A stretch of DNA of 64,000 nucleotides, taken from NCBI GenBank assembly GCA_035267785.1, contig DATFLL010000075.1:1-64000 (forward strand), given 5' to 3'. A program made the translations under genes and the position numbers. The notes under the pieces are model-generated. The model did not search any database. It had not been told where the DNA came from and was given only the letters and a program-made list of their open reading frames with translations. Shown here one piece after another: positions 6,395 to 16,002 of the stretch (its first letter is position 1; each line of letters opens with the position of its first letter). Source of the stretch: DATFLL01 sp035267785 (lineage in GTDB: Bacteria; Pseudomonadota; Gammaproteobacteria; DATFLL01).

Positions 6395-9300
6395 GTGGCC
6401 AACCGGCCGATGTGCGCTGCCGTGAACAGACGACTCGAACGTTTTCTCCCGCCGCTGTCGACGCTGATCATCTTCGTCCTGGTGGCCACCGCCCTGGTCT
6501 GGACGGCCCGGCGTAATTACCGCGAATTCGTCGCCGCGCAGCATGCTGCCACGCAGCGTTCGGCGGCCGCGGCCTCTCGCGAGATCGGCCTGCTAATCAG
6601 CGACCAGCAACGCGGGCTGAGGCTGCTGATCGACGAACACCCTGCCCAACTGCAGCGCCTGTCGCGCGTACCCGACGACCCTTCCGCCCGGCGCGCCCTC
6701 GAAGGCCCCCTCCGTCGCGATTTCCCCGGCTTCCGCGCCCTGCTCGTAACCGATCCGAAGGGCAGGCTTGCGGGCCCGACCGATCGGCTCGGTGCCGCGT
6801 GTCGTGCCGACCTGCGTGCCTTCGCTGCGGGCCGGCGCGAGCGGAGCATCTTCTTCCATCGGGGGCCGACGGCCGGACATCTCGATCTGATGGTCCCCTG
6901 GACGACGCAGGGACACGAGCGGGGCGTCGTCCTGGTTCGGTTCTCGCCCGTTGTCGTTGCCGAGCGTCTGCGTCCCATCCAGCTCAGCGGCCATCGCCTG
7001 GTTCTGGTGCGCGACGACAGGCCCGCGCGCATTGAAATCACAGCGGGCGCCACTGCCGGGAGTCCAACCCGGCTGAGCGCCGCCGAGCTCGGGCGCGTCG
7101 CGGGCTCGGCCAGAATCCCCGCTACCCCCTGGCGCGTGGTCGATCTTCCCCAGCCCGATCTGTTTGCCGCCCGTGCGGCCCGCGAGCGCCAGCAGATTCT
7201 GATCGCCCTGTCGGGAATCGGCGCGTTGAGCTTCCTGTTGATCGCTCTGCTGCGGCGCAAGGATGTCCAGCGCTTGAAGGTCGAGGCCGCCTTACTCGAA
7301 TCGCACCGCCAATTGGAGCGACGGGTCTCCGGGCGCACGCGCGCCTTGCGTGAGAGCAACGAAGGCCTCGAGTGCGAGATCGGAGAACGGCGCCACGCCG
7401 AGTGGCTGCGCTCGGGGCATCAGGAATTTCTTCGCCTCATCGCCCGGGGGCGCCCGTTGCCCGAGACACTCGACCACCTGGCACGGTATGTCGAAGAGCA
7501 GTTCCCGGACGTGCGCTGCACGTTCATGGTGCGCGACGAAAAGGGTGACATGCTGCGCCTGGTCGCGGCACCGAGTCTGCCTGCCGCCTTCAAGGCGGAG
7601 TTCTCCTGGGTTCGTATTGGCGAACCGGGGCCGGTCTGCGCGGTCGCTGCGGCCCGCGGCGAACCGGCGGTGATCGAGGACGTGCATACTGACGCGGCGG
7701 CCGGCCCGATGCGCACCGCCCTGGAGGCAGCCGGTCTGCTGTCGGCCTGGGCCCAGCCCGTGTTCGATGGAAATGCCAGGGTCCTCGGTACCATCGGCCT
7801 GTTCTACACCACCGCGCGCCAACCGAGCGCTGCCGAGCGCGAGGTAATGGCAATCCTGGTCGATGTTGCCGACATCGCTATCGAGCGCTGCCGCGCTGAG
7901 TCGCAAATGCGAAAGCTCTCTCGAGCGATGGAACAAACCGACGATGTGGTCGTGATTACCGATCGCAACGGTGTCATCGAATACGTCAACCCGGCCTTTC
8001 TGGCGACGAGTGGTTACAGCCGCGATGAGGTGATCGGTGCGACGCCGGCGATTAACAAGTCCGGCCTGCATGAGTCCGAGTTTTATCGCGGCATGTGGCA
8101 GACAATCCTGCGCGGCGATGTGTTCCGGGACGTACTGATCAACCGGCGCCGTGACGGCAGCCTGTATTACGAGGAGAAGACCATCACGCCTATCAAGGAC
8201 GAGGCCGGAAACGTCACCCATTTCGTCTCTACTGGCAAGGACATCACGGAGCGCATGGAGGCACAAGAACATCTGCACTACCTGGCACACCATGACGTGC
8301 TGACCGGATTGCCCAATCGGGCACTGCTGCAGGACCGACTGGGTCACGCGATCGCCCAGAGCGAGCGCAGCGGCAAAAGGCTGGCTGTTCTGTTCTTCGA
8401 TCTCGATCGTTTCAAGAACGTCAACGACAGTCTGGGTCACGGCACCGGAGACGAGCTGCTCAAGGCCGTCGTCGAGCGGGTGGCGGCCTGCGTGCGCGGC
8501 GGCGACACGGTCGCGCGTTTGTCGGGCGATGAATTTACGATTGTGATGGAGGGGATAGACGAGTTGGACGATGTCAGTGCCGTTGCCGACAAGGTACTTA
8601 CCGCGGTACGCACTCCCACCGTCGCCGCCGGCCATGAGGTGCTCGTTACCGCAAGTGTCGGTATCAGCATTTATCCGGACGATGCGGTCGACATCGACAG
8701 TTTGTTGAAGTATGCCGACAGCGCCATGTACCGTGCCAAGGAAAGCGGCGGCAACTGTTACCAATACTTCACTCCGGACATGACCGCCCATGCGGTCGAG
8801 TATCTCAAGCTTCAGAGCCAGATACATCAGGCATTGGAGCGTGGAGAGTTCGTGCTTCATTTCCAACCACGCATAGACCTGCACGAAGGGCGCGTGAGCG
8901 GCGTCGAGGCCCTGCTGCGCTGGGACCATCCCGAATTCGGTCTGGTCGAACCGAAACAGTTCATCCCACTGTTGGAGGAGACCGGCTTGATTGTCGACGT
9001 CGGTGAGTGGGTGCTCACCAATGCCTGTCGGTTCAGCCGGCGCCTGTCCGAGGTTGCCGGGCCGTCCGTTCGAGTGGCTGTCAATCTGTCCACACGCCAA
9101 TTTCGCGACCGCAACCTCATCGACAAGGTCCGTCGCTGCCTGGAAGAGGATGAACTCGAACCCGAACGCCTGGAGGTGGAGATTACCGAAAGCCTGTTAG
9201 CCGATCACCTCGAGCAGACGACTGACACCCTGCGCGCCTTGCACGCCATGGGGGTGGGAATCTCCGTCGACGATTTTGGCACCGGGTATTCCTCCATGAG

Positions 9301-9601
9301 CTATCTCAAGCGTTTTCCCATCGGTCGGCTCAAGATCGACCGCTCGTTCGTTCGTGACGTGCCGGGCGATGAGAACGACAGCGGCATCATTCTCGCTATT
9401 ATCGCCCTGGCGCGCAGTCTGCGAATGGAAGTGACGGCAGAAGGCGTGGAAACCGAAGAGCAGCTCGAGTTCGCGCGTCGACACGGCTGTGATGAGGTTC
9501 AAGGCTATCTGTTGGGCCGACCCATGCCGCCGGCCGAGCTTCTGACCTGGCTGCGGGCGCACGTCGGGGCTGCCGTTCCTCCATCGGCTACGGCTTCCTA
9601 G
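6395..9601 (+). CDS. Membrane sensor with GAF, PAS, GGDEF and EAL domains
   Basis: A large c-di-GMP turnover protein (up to 1068 residues). A signal-anchor helix (about 20-40) is followed by a periplasmic sensor region and a second helix (about 270-290). Then come a GAF-like domain (about 345-500), a PAS/PAC domain (SRAMEQTDDVVVITDRNG), a GGDEF domain and an EAL domain. The cyclase signature reads SGDEF, not GGDEF. The EAL domain keeps its key residues: EALLRW, VAVNLS, EITES, DDFGTGYSS, LKIDRSF, EGVETEEQ. Phosphodiesterase activity is therefore more certain than cyclase activity. The start is uncertain: GTG 6395 or ATG 6410 are both in frame and neither has a good ribosome site. Confidence 0.92.
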   Translation: MANRPMCAAVNRRLERFLPPLSTLIIFVLVATALVWTARRNYREFVAAQHAATQRSAAAASREIGLLISDQQRGLRLLIDEHPAQLQRLSRVPDDPSARRALEGPLRRDFPGFRALLVTDPKGRLAGPTDRLGAACRADLRAFAAGRRERSIFFHRGPTAGHLDLMVPWTTQGHERGVVLVRFSPVVVAERLRPIQLSGHRLVLVRDDRPARIEITAGATAGSPTRLSAAELGRVAGSARIPATPWRVVDLPQPDLFAARAARERQQILIALSGIGALSFLLIALLRRKDVQRLKVEAALLESHRQLERRVSGRTRALRESNEGLECEIGERRHAEWLRSGHQEFLRLIARGRPLPETLDHLARYVEEQFPDVRCTFMVRDEKGDMLRLVAAPSLPAAFKAEFSWVRIGEPGPVCAVAAARGEPAVIEDVHTDAAAGPMRTALEAAGLLSAWAQPVFDGNARVLGTIGLFYTTARQPSAAEREVMAILVDVADIAIERCRAESQMRKLSRAMEQTDDVVVITDRNGVIEYVNPAFLATSGYSRDEVIGATPAINKSGLHESEFYRGMWQTILRGDVFRDVLINRRRDGSLYYEEKTITPIKDEAGNVTHFVSTGKDITERMEAQEHLHYLAHHDVLTGLPNRALLQDRLGHAIAQSERSGKRLAVLFFDLDRFKNVNDSLGHGTGDELLKAVVERVAACVRGGDTVARLSGDEFTIVMEGIDELDDVSAVADKVLTAVRTPTVAAGHEVLVTASVGISIYPDDAVDIDSLLKYADSAMYRAKESGGNCYQYFTPDMTAHAVEYLKLQSQIHQALERGEFVLHFQPRIDLHEGRVSGVEALLRWDHPEFGLVEPKQFIPLLEETGLIVDVGEWVLTNACRFSRRLSEVAGPSVRVAVNLSTRQFRDRNLIDKVRRCLEEDELEPERLEVEITESLLADHLEQTTDTLRALHAMGVGISVDDFGTGYSSMSYLKRFPIGRLKIDRSFVRDVPGDENDSGIILAIIALARSLRMEVTAEGVETEEQLEFARRHGCDEVQGYLLGRPMPPAELLTWLRAHVGAAVPPSATAS

Positions 9602-9914
9602 CGTATTGAGCGAACACCTTCCCCCTTCAACCCGTGCGGTTGGCCTTGCGTCTGGACTCCCGATAGTGAGTACGATAGGGTAACAAGCGACTACCCCACT
9701 TTATGCGAGCGTCCGCGTTCGTCGGACAGGGGCGCGTGGTCGCCGCGGCGCGAGCGCCTGGCTTGCGTCGAACACCTCGAGTGGGCCTTGTCGCCGGCAT
9801 CAATCGTTGGTCCTTCTGCCGCACCGTCTGGGTGCGACCGTTCGGCCTGCTTTCGCTGGCAATCGAGCGGCGGCCAAGGCCCGCCGCGCCAACCGCATCC
9901 GGACTTCACAGATC
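9602..9914. other. Intergenic region upstream of the proVWX-type operon
   Basis: About 310 bases without a supported gene. Open frames here have no family similarity. The operon promoter should lie here. TACGAT (about 9671) is a weak -10 candidate without a convincing -35. No tRNA or small RNA was recognised. Confidence 0.5.
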
Positions 9915-11117
9915 ATGCCTGACAGCGATTCCGCGAAGATACAGGTCAAAGGTTTGACCAAAGTGTTCGGCGAAAATGCCGAGCGCGCATTGGCGATGCT
10001 GGACGAAGGCGCAGACAAACAGGCGATCTATTCCGAGACCGGTTCGGCGCTCGGCCTGTCCAATGTCTCCTTCGATGTCTACGAGGGCGAGACACTGGTC
10101 GTCATGGGACTGAGCGGCAGCGGTAAATCGACCTTGATTCGATGCGTCAATCGCCTGATCGAACCGACCCGAGGCGACATCAGTATCGACGGCGTGGATA
10201 TGATAGCGCTTGACCCCGATGAGCTGCGCAGCCTGCGGCGACGCAAGTTCGGCATGGTGTTCCAGCATTTCGCCCTGTTTCCTCATCGCACGATCCTCGA
10301 AAACACCGCCTACGGCCTGGAAATACAGGGTGTGGAGCGCAATGAGCGGGACGAGCGGGCCCGATCGGCGCTGCAGCTTGTCGGTCTTGAGGGATGGGAA
10401 GACGCCAATCCGGCGCAGCTGTCCGGCGGTATGCAGCAGCGGGTGGGGCTGGCGAGGGCGCTGGCCGTCGACCCGGACATCTTGCTGATGGACGAGGCCT
10501 TCAGCGCGCTCGATCCCTTGATCCGCCGCGATATGCAGCATGAGCTGGTTTCGCTGCAGGAGCGCGTCCACAAGACCATTTTGTTCATCACCCACGATCT
10601 CGACGAGGCGCTGAAGATCGGAGATCGCATTGTCCTGATGAAGGACGGCCAGGTCGTGCAGATCGGCACGCCGGAGGACATACTGACGGCACCGGCCAGC
10701 AGTTACGTGGAACGTTTCGTCGAGGACATCGACAAGACCAAGGTCCTGACGGCTCAATCCGTACTCGCCAAGGCTAGAGCCGTCGCCTATGTGAGCGACG
10801 GGCCGCGTACCGCATTGCACAAGATGCGCGACGAGAGCCTGTCGGCGATCTTCGTGGTGCGGCGCGATTACACCCTGGAGGGCATCATCGACGCCGATGC
10901 AGCGAGCCAGGCCGTGGACCGCGGGGACAAGTCCGTCACCGACGCGATGAACCGCGACGTGCCGCGCGTCGGTCTTGACGAACCCTTGACAGGGTTGATT
11001 ACCACGCTCGCCGATTGGCCCTACGCGCTACCGGTCGTCGATGCCGACCGCAAGCTGCTCGGTGTCGTCGTCAAGAGCGGCGTACTGTCGGCCTTGGCCG
11101 AAGGAGGCAGCGCATGA
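9915..11117 (+). CDS. proV: Glycine betaine/proline ABC transporter ATPase (ProV-type)
   Basis: A 400-residue ATP-binding subunit of a quaternary-amine uptake system. It has Walker A GLSGSGKS (65-72), Q-loop FQHFALFPH, signature LSGGMQQRVGLARAL and Walker B ILLMDEAFSALDP. The C-terminal third is a pair of CBS domains, which in this family sense ionic strength or nucleotides. The N-terminal KVFGENAERALAMLDEG insertion before the Walker A is typical of ProV/OpuAA. ATG 9915 is chosen by family alignment. Its stop overlaps the permease start by four bases (ATGA). Confidence 0.95.
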   Translation: MPDSDSAKIQVKGLTKVFGENAERALAMLDEGADKQAIYSETGSALGLSNVSFDVYEGETLVVMGLSGSGKSTLIRCVNRLIEPTRGDISIDGVDMIALDPDELRSLRRRKFGMVFQHFALFPHRTILENTAYGLEIQGVERNERDERARSALQLVGLEGWEDANPAQLSGGMQQRVGLARALAVDPDILLMDEAFSALDPLIRRDMQHELVSLQERVHKTILFITHDLDEALKIGDRIVLMKDGQVVQIGTPEDILTAPASSYVERFVEDIDKTKVLTAQSVLAKARAVAYVSDGPRTALHKMRDESLSAIFVVRRDYTLEGIIDADAASQAVDRGDKSVTDAMNRDVPRVGLDEPLTGLITTLADWPYALPVVDADRKLLGVVVKSGVLSALAEGGSA

Positions 11118-11965
11118 GCGGATTCGACATTCCCCGGCTCCCACTGGACCGGATGATCGACAGCGGGCTGGATTTTCTCACCAGTCACTTTTCGTTTGTC
11201 ACCAAGGCGATCAGCGACGTCATGGAACGCGGCGTTGAGGCGATCGTTGACGGGCTGATGTACTTGCCGCCGTGGCTGTTGATCGCGCTGGTCACCGCCG
11301 TCGCCTGGCGGGTTGCGGGTCGTCGCGCCGGTCTGTTGAGTCTTTTGGGGCTCGGCCTGCTGTGGAACCTGCAGTTGTGGTATCCCACTATCCAGACCTT
11401 GACGCTGGTGACTATCGCGACCGCAATCGCCGTGGCAATAGGGCTGCCGCTGGGTATCTGGGCCGCGCTGTCACCTCGGGCGCGCCGGGTGACCATGCCG
11501 GTGCTCGACTTCATGCAGACGATGCCGGCCTTCGTGTATCTGATCCCGGCGATCCCGTTTTTCGGACTCGGCCCGGTCTCTGCCATCTTCTCGACGGTTA
11601 TTTTCGCCATGCCTCCCGCCATTCGGTTGACCGTGCTGGGCATCGAACAGGTGCCGGCGGATCTTATCGAGGCGGCGGACGCCTTCGGTTCGACACCGCG
11701 CCAAAAGCTGATCAAGGTTCAATTGCCCCTGGCGGTGCCGACCATAATGGCGGGCGTGAACCAGACCATCATGCTCTCGCTGTCCATGGTGGTCATCGCC
11801 GCCATGATCGGCGCCGAGGGTCTGGGCGGCGAGGTCTGGCGGGCGATTCAGCGCCTCCAGCCCGGCAAGGGCTTTGAGGCGGGCATCGGCGTGGTCATCC
11901 TAGCGATGATTTTGGACCGTATCACTCAGCGTCTCGGGCGCGGCACGCGCCAGGGCGCGACCTGA
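11114..11965 (+). CDS. proW: Glycine betaine/proline ABC transporter permease (ProW-type)
   Basis: A 283-residue inner-membrane permease with about six helices. The conserved family block ATAIAVAIGLPLGIWAA, DFMQTMPAFVYLIPAIPFFGLGPVSA, and the EAA-type loop EAADAFGSTPRQKLIKVQLPLAVPTIMAGVNQ, which docks on the ATPase, are all visible. Translation is probably coupled to proV through the ATGA overlap. The N-terminus is shorter than in enterobacterial ProW. Confidence 0.94.
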   Translation: MSGFDIPRLPLDRMIDSGLDFLTSHFSFVTKAISDVMERGVEAIVDGLMYLPPWLLIALVTAVAWRVAGRRAGLLSLLGLGLLWNLQLWYPTIQTLTLVTIATAIAVAIGLPLGIWAALSPRARRVTMPVLDFMQTMPAFVYLIPAIPFFGLGPVSAIFSTVIFAMPPAIRLTVLGIEQVPADLIEAADAFGSTPRQKLIKVQLPLAVPTIMAGVNQTIMLSLSMVVIAAMIGAEGLGGEVWRAIQRLQPGKGFEAGIGVVILAMILDRITQRLGRGTRQGAT

Positions 11966-11982
11966 GACAAAGGAGGCAATCC

Positions 11983-12852
11983 GTGAACCGACAATTCAAG
12001 ACTCTGTTGTCGACCGTGTTGGCCGTGCTTGTCGCGGCATTCGTGTTGTCGTCGGCCCCGGCCCGGGCAGGCGACAAAGGACGCGTCGAGCTCGTCTATG
12101 TCGAATGGACGAGCGCCGTGGCGAGTACGAACGTCGTTCGCGCCGTGCTGGAAAATCTCGGCTATAACGTCAAGATACTGCCGGTCAGCGCGGCGGCGAT
12201 GTGGCAGGCGGTGGGCAGCGGCGACGCCGATGGCATGGTCGCCGCCTGGCTGCCGACGACGCACGCAAATTACTATCGCAGGGTAAAGGACAGTGTGGTC
12301 GACCTCGGGCCCAATCTGGAGGGAACCCGCATCGGACTGGTTGTGCCCGATTATGTGAACATCGACTCGATTGCGCAGTTAAGCGACCATGCCGGGAAAT
12401 TCGATCGCAAGATCATCGGTATCGATCCCGGTGCCGGTATCATGAGCAAGACGGAACAGGCCATGAAGGACTACCGTCTGTACAAGTTTCATCTGGTGGA
12501 AGGCAGCGGCGCGACCATGACCGCGGCCCTGCGCGATGCGATACGCAACCATCGCTGGATCGTGGTGACCGGCTGGACGCCGCACTGGATGTTCTCGCGC
12601 TGGAAGCTCAAGTACCTGAAGGACCCCAAGGGCGTATATGGGGGCAAGGAACACATCGATACGGTCGTGCGCAAGGGGCTGCGCAAGGATATGCCCGAGG
12701 TGTATCGGGTGTTGAACCGCTTCCACTGGAACATCGCCGACATGGAGCAGTTGATGAATTGGAACGAAAAGCCCAACTCCGATCCCTACCAGAACGCCAA
12801 GCGCTGGGTGAAGGAACATCCCAAGCTCGTCGAGTCCTGGACGGGCAAATAA
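11983..12852 (+). CDS. proX: Glycine betaine-binding periplasmic protein (OpuAC/ProX-type)
   Basis: A 289-residue solute-binding protein. It has a signal peptide cleaved after APARA (about residue 29) and no lipobox, so it is a free periplasmic protein. The mature part (VELVYVEWTSAVASTNVVRAVLENLGY, MWQAVGSGDADGMVAAWLPTTH, WIVVTGWTPHWMFSRW) matches the OpuAC family. The Trp residues typical of the quaternary-amine cage are present. It starts at GTG 11983 with GGAGG 8 bases upstream, 17 bp after proW. The substrate is probably glycine betaine or a similar osmolyte. Confidence 0.93.
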   Translation: MNRQFKTLLSTVLAVLVAAFVLSSAPARAGDKGRVELVYVEWTSAVASTNVVRAVLENLGYNVKILPVSAAAMWQAVGSGDADGMVAAWLPTTHANYYRRVKDSVVDLGPNLEGTRIGLVVPDYVNIDSIAQLSDHAGKFDRKIIGIDPGAGIMSKTEQAMKDYRLYKFHLVEGSGATMTAALRDAIRNHRWIVVTGWTPHWMFSRWKLKYLKDPKGVYGGKEHIDTVVRKGLRKDMPEVYRVLNRFHWNIADMEQLMNWNEKPNSDPYQNAKRWVKEHPKLVESWTGK

Positions 12853-12857
12853 CCGTC

Positions 12858-13586
12858 TCAGGCGCTTGCCGGAAGGCGGGCGCCCCTGCGTTTGGCCTCA
12901 CGCGCATCGGCACCCGGCGTCAGACGCGAGTTCTTGACGCCTTGTTTGTTGCGGTACATCTCGGCATCGGCACGGCGCAGAAACATTCGGCTGTCTTCGT
13001 GCCGGTGCAGCTGGACGGCGCCAAAGGACAGAGAAACCTGTAGGCGCTGCAAGGCCTGCTGAGCCGGACCGTCCTGTGCGCAGGCGCGCCGTACAATCGC
13101 GGTGGCCCCCGCCGCCCCCACGCCTGGCAGCAGCAGCGCAAACTCGTCACCTCCCAGCCGGTAGCCGGCGTCGACGCGCCGACGGGCGCAACCGCCCAGC
13201 AGCGCGGCGACGTGGCGCAAGACGGCGTCGCCTTCGGAATGACCACGGCGATCGTTGATGCGTTTGAATTCATCGACGTCGAGATACACCAGCGACAAGG
13301 CGCCGTCAAGGCGGTGCGCCATCTGCACTGCGCGTTCGATGTCGCCCATGAATTTGCGCCGATTGTACAGCGCGGTCAGGCCGTCGGTCTCGGCCATGAT
13401 CTTGAGGCGATCCATGTCGCGGTAGATGGTTCCGATGCATCCCACCAACAGGAGACCGACCACGATCTCCGTGGTGTATTCCACTGGGTGGTGCGGCAGA
13501 TGCCCCGTCTCCAGCCAGTCCGTCAGGATCGGGCTGAGTGCCAACAGATAGGCCCAACGTCGGGTCAGTGTGCGGATCCAGTGCAT
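12858..13586 (-). CDS. Membrane-anchored diguanylate cyclase (GGDEF)
   Basis: A 242-residue protein with two short hydrophobic segments (about 10-25 and 38-55) that give almost no periplasmic domain, then a GGDEF domain. The catalytic GGDEF is intact at 145-149. The product-inhibition I-site RRVD is at 136-139 with the standard five-residue spacing. The Mg-binding DVDEFKRIND is also present. It should make c-di-GMP. It lies tail to tail with the proX-type gene, five bases apart, so the genes are not co-transcribed. Confidence 0.92.
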   Translation of the reverse strand: MHWIRTLTRRWAYLLALSPILTDWLETGHLPHHPVEYTTEIVVGLLLVGCIGTIYRDMDRLKIMAETDGLTALYNRRKFMGDIERAVQMAHRLDGALSLVYLDVDEFKRINDRRGHSEGDAVLRHVAALLGGCARRRVDAGYRLGGDEFALLLPGVGAAGATAIVRRACAQDGPAQQALQRLQVSLSFGAVQLHRHEDSRMFLRRADAEMYRNKQGVKNSRLTPGADAREAKRRGARLPASA

Positions 13587-13685
13587 GGTCGTCCGTCACC
13601 CCATCCTTGTGTTCGCGGGTATAGTCGAGTCGAGACAACGGCGGCAGGCGGAGCCGGACGGCTCCACACCTTCCACGTAGACCCC

Positions 13686-14231
13686 TCAATCTGCGCGGGG
13701 TTCCGTGCGCCGGTGTTCGTCCGGGCCCTCGTCGTGCGAGTTGGGGCCTGAGTCGCGGCGACTGAGGCCGAGGAATCCGCCGAGGGCGACGAGCAGCAGG
13801 CTAGCGCTGGAGATGATTGCCACCGGGTAATAGAGATTTCCGGCGAGCTCCAGCTGACTGTATTTGATGACCATGATCAGGCCCTCGAGCACCAGGGCGA
13901 TGGTGACTACGCCCACGAACCGCGTCACCGTACGGCGCACCGTATTGAACATGTTGTGCTCGTCCTCGGGCGTGGTGTATTCCTTGCCCACGCCGATACC
14001 GAGCTCGAAGGTCGCCAGTGCGATCACCGCGGTGTTGATGGCCTGAACGATGCCCGTAACGAGCGAGTCGCCCGCCAGCGCACTGGCGAACTGATAGATG
14101 GCCAGTGCGGTCAAAGACAGGGACAGCACCAGGAAAAACACGGAGAACATCATCGCCATGATGCTCTTGAAGCGATGCATCATACGCTCCCTGGGGGCCT
14201 CGGTTGGTGGTGCGTCGTAGATGGGTTCCAT
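13686..14231 (-). CDS. Four-helix membrane protein, function unknown
   Basis: A 181-residue protein with a cytosolic N-terminus and four predicted transmembrane segments (about 22-46, 60-80, 100-120 and 130-155). It has a charged, polar C-terminal tail (SRRDSGPNSHDEGPDEHRRTEPRAD). The conserved-looking loop ELGIGVGKEY lies between helices 2 and 3. I do not recognise a named family. It is upstream of, and possibly in an operon with, the diguanylate cyclase, and divergent from the dioxygenase gene with a 115-bp gap. Confidence 0.7.
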   Translation of the reverse strand: MEPIYDAPPTEAPRERMMHRFKSIMAMMFSVFFLVLSLSLTALAIYQFASALAGDSLVTGIVQAINTAVIALATFELGIGVGKEYTTPEDEHNMFNTVRRTVTRFVGVVTIALVLEGLIMVIKYSQLELAGNLYYPVAIISSASLLLVALGGFLGLSRRDSGPNSHDEGPDEHRRTEPRAD

Positions 14232-14346
14232 GGTTCAAAGGCTAGCGGTTCGGATACCGGTGGTCGGTGAACCGAGTCACAGGCGGGCTGTGGGCGATCC
14301 CTCAGATACACAATTCGATCGGAAAGGCGACGACGGTGGACGTACT

Positions 14347-15135
14347 ATGACGAAATTTCCCGTGTGGTTCGTGTCGCACGGCGCCCCGGATATCGTTCTC
14401 CAGGACAACGCGACCACGCAAGCGTGGACTGCGTTGGCGGAATCTCTGGATTCGATGCCGGATATCGTCCTGTGCATTTCGGCGCACTGGGATCGTGGCG
14501 CCCCCGCACTCGCGGGTGTCGAATCGGCCATCCAGCATGACTTCGGCGGTTTTGCGCCGGACCTGTACGAGCGCCGATGGTCGCTGGTCGATGCCAGCGA
14601 AGCGGTCCACTGGCTGGGTTCGCAGCTGGGCCGACGCGGTGTGGATGTCGCGCTGGTGCCGCGCCCTTTGGATCACGGCGTGTGGGTACCGCTCAGCCGA
14701 ATGTGGCCGCAACCGAGCGTTCCTGTTGTGCAGCTTTCATTGAGCTCGCCATTGGGTGCACCGTGGCATTTGACGCTGGGACGACATTTGGCGCCGCTGC
14801 GCGAGCGCGGAGTGCTGATCATCGCCAGCGGCGGCGTGGTACACAATCTTCGCCGCTTGTCGTGGTCCGGTGCGAATGCGGACGACGAGGTGCACGCATC
14901 GCCGCCGCAGTGGGCGGTCAAGTTTGTCGAGGCCGTCGAGACCGCGCTTGCCAGCGGCGATGAAGCGGCCCTGTGCTCGCCCTGGTCGATGCCGGGCGGA
15001 CGCGAGTCGGTACCGACACTGGAGCACTATCTGCCGTTGTTGGTGGCTTACGGTGCGGCCTCGCCGGATGTCCTGATCCCGGTCCACCGGGCGTGGAGCC
15101 ACGGCTCGCTCGGTCTGCACGCCTATGCGGCTTGA
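14347..15135 (+). CDS. DODA-type extradiol aromatic ring-opening dioxygenase (YgiD-like)
   Basis: A 262-residue cytosolic metalloenzyme of the class III extradiol dioxygenase / 4,5-DOPA dioxygenase family. Conserved pieces are the N-terminal VWFVSHGAPDIVL with a metal-binding His, the CISAHWDRGAP block, LDHGVWVPLSRMWP and the IIASGGVVHNLR block. The substrate in bacteria is usually unknown; a catechol-like compound is expected. ATG 14347 is the first start before the family motif. The gene's last 13 bases overlap the end of the convergent permease gene. Confidence 0.88.
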   Translation: MTKFPVWFVSHGAPDIVLQDNATTQAWTALAESLDSMPDIVLCISAHWDRGAPALAGVESAIQHDFGGFAPDLYERRWSLVDASEAVHWLGSQLGRRGVDVALVPRPLDHGVWVPLSRMWPQPSVPVVQLSLSSPLGAPWHLTLGRHLAPLRERGVLIIASGGVVHNLRRLSWSGANADDEVHASPPQWAVKFVEAVETALASGDEAALCSPWSMPGGRESVPTLEHYLPLLVAYGAASPDVLIPVHRAWSHGSLGLHAYAA

Positions 15136-15992
15136 CGCCGGCGTCGTACGGCCAGCACGCCAGCGACGACGATCAAGGCGGCGCCCGTCAGCGCCCATAG
15201 GTCCCATTGCTCTCCCCAGAACCACCAACCGTAGGCTGCCGCGAACAATACCGAGGCATAGGTGAACGTCCCGACTCGTGCGGCGGGTGCCGACGCATAA
15301 CCGCGGGTCATCAACAGCTGTCCGCTCGTTGCCAGCACGCCGAGCAGGGCCAGCATTGCCCATTCACGCGGGCTCGGCGCGCGCCAGGCCCAGGCGAGGG
15401 GAACGACGGAGACGACGGTGGCAACGAGGCCGAAATAGAACACGATCCGCGTGGCGGGCTCGGTCCGCGTCAGGCGCCGTATCGTGACCTTGGCGAGCGC
15501 CACGAGCGCGCCGCCGGCCAATCCGATGAGGGCGACCGCGTCGAGATGCCCGCCCGGTGGGCGAACTATCAATGCTACGCCGACGAACCCGGCGACGACG
15601 GCCGCGACGATCCCCGGGCTGATTTCCTCGCGCAGCCACGCCGCCGCGATCACCGGGATGAAGATCGGCGCCGTCAGTTTAAGGATTACCGCGTTGGCGA
15701 GCTGCAGCTCGCTGAGCGCATAGAAGAAGCAATACATCGCCGACAACCCGGACAGGGCGCGCAGCAGGTGCAGGTGCGGCACCCGCGTGGCCAGCGACGG
15801 AACGCCGCGGCGTGCCAGCAGCGGCAGCAGAACCAGCAGCCCGAAGGCGTTGCGGAAAAAAACGAGCATCTCCGTTGGCAGGTCGGTCGACAGGCCCTTG
15901 ATGACCGCGCCCATGGAGGCGAACATCAGCTCCGCGGCAATGACCAGCAACGCGCCGCGCAGCAGGTGTTTGTTGTGTCGCGCCGTAGGCAT
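15123..15992 (-). CDS. EamA/DMT-family transporter
   Basis: A 289-residue inner-membrane protein with ten predicted helices in two EamA repeats. The first begins LLRGALLVIAAELMFASMGAVIKGLS and the second VALIGLAGGALVALAKVTIRRLTR. It resembles RhaT/YdcZ-like and S-adenosylmethionine-type drug/metabolite exporters, but the substrate cannot be told. The stop codon lies inside the 3' end of the convergent dioxygenase gene (13-bp overlap). The HhH gene follows upstream on the same strand, ten bases away. Confidence 0.88.
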   Translation of the reverse strand: MPTARHNKHLLRGALLVIAAELMFASMGAVIKGLSTDLPTEMLVFFRNAFGLLVLLPLLARRGVPSLATRVPHLHLLRALSGLSAMYCFFYALSELQLANAVILKLTAPIFIPVIAAAWLREEISPGIVAAVVAGFVGVALIVRPPGGHLDAVALIGLAGGALVALAKVTIRRLTRTEPATRIVFYFGLVATVVSVVPLAWAWRAPSPREWAMLALLGVLATSGQLLMTRGYASAPAARVGTFTYASVLFAAAYGWWFWGEQWDLWALTGAALIVVAGVLAVRRRRQAA

Positions 15993-16002
15993 GGGGTGCG
16001 GG

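Noticed and set aside
7292..9100. 602-codon open frame antisense to the GGDEF/EAL gene
   Set aside because: Composition (His/Gln/Asp-rich) is typical of antisense frames; the plus strand has intact PAS, GGDEF and EAL motifs.
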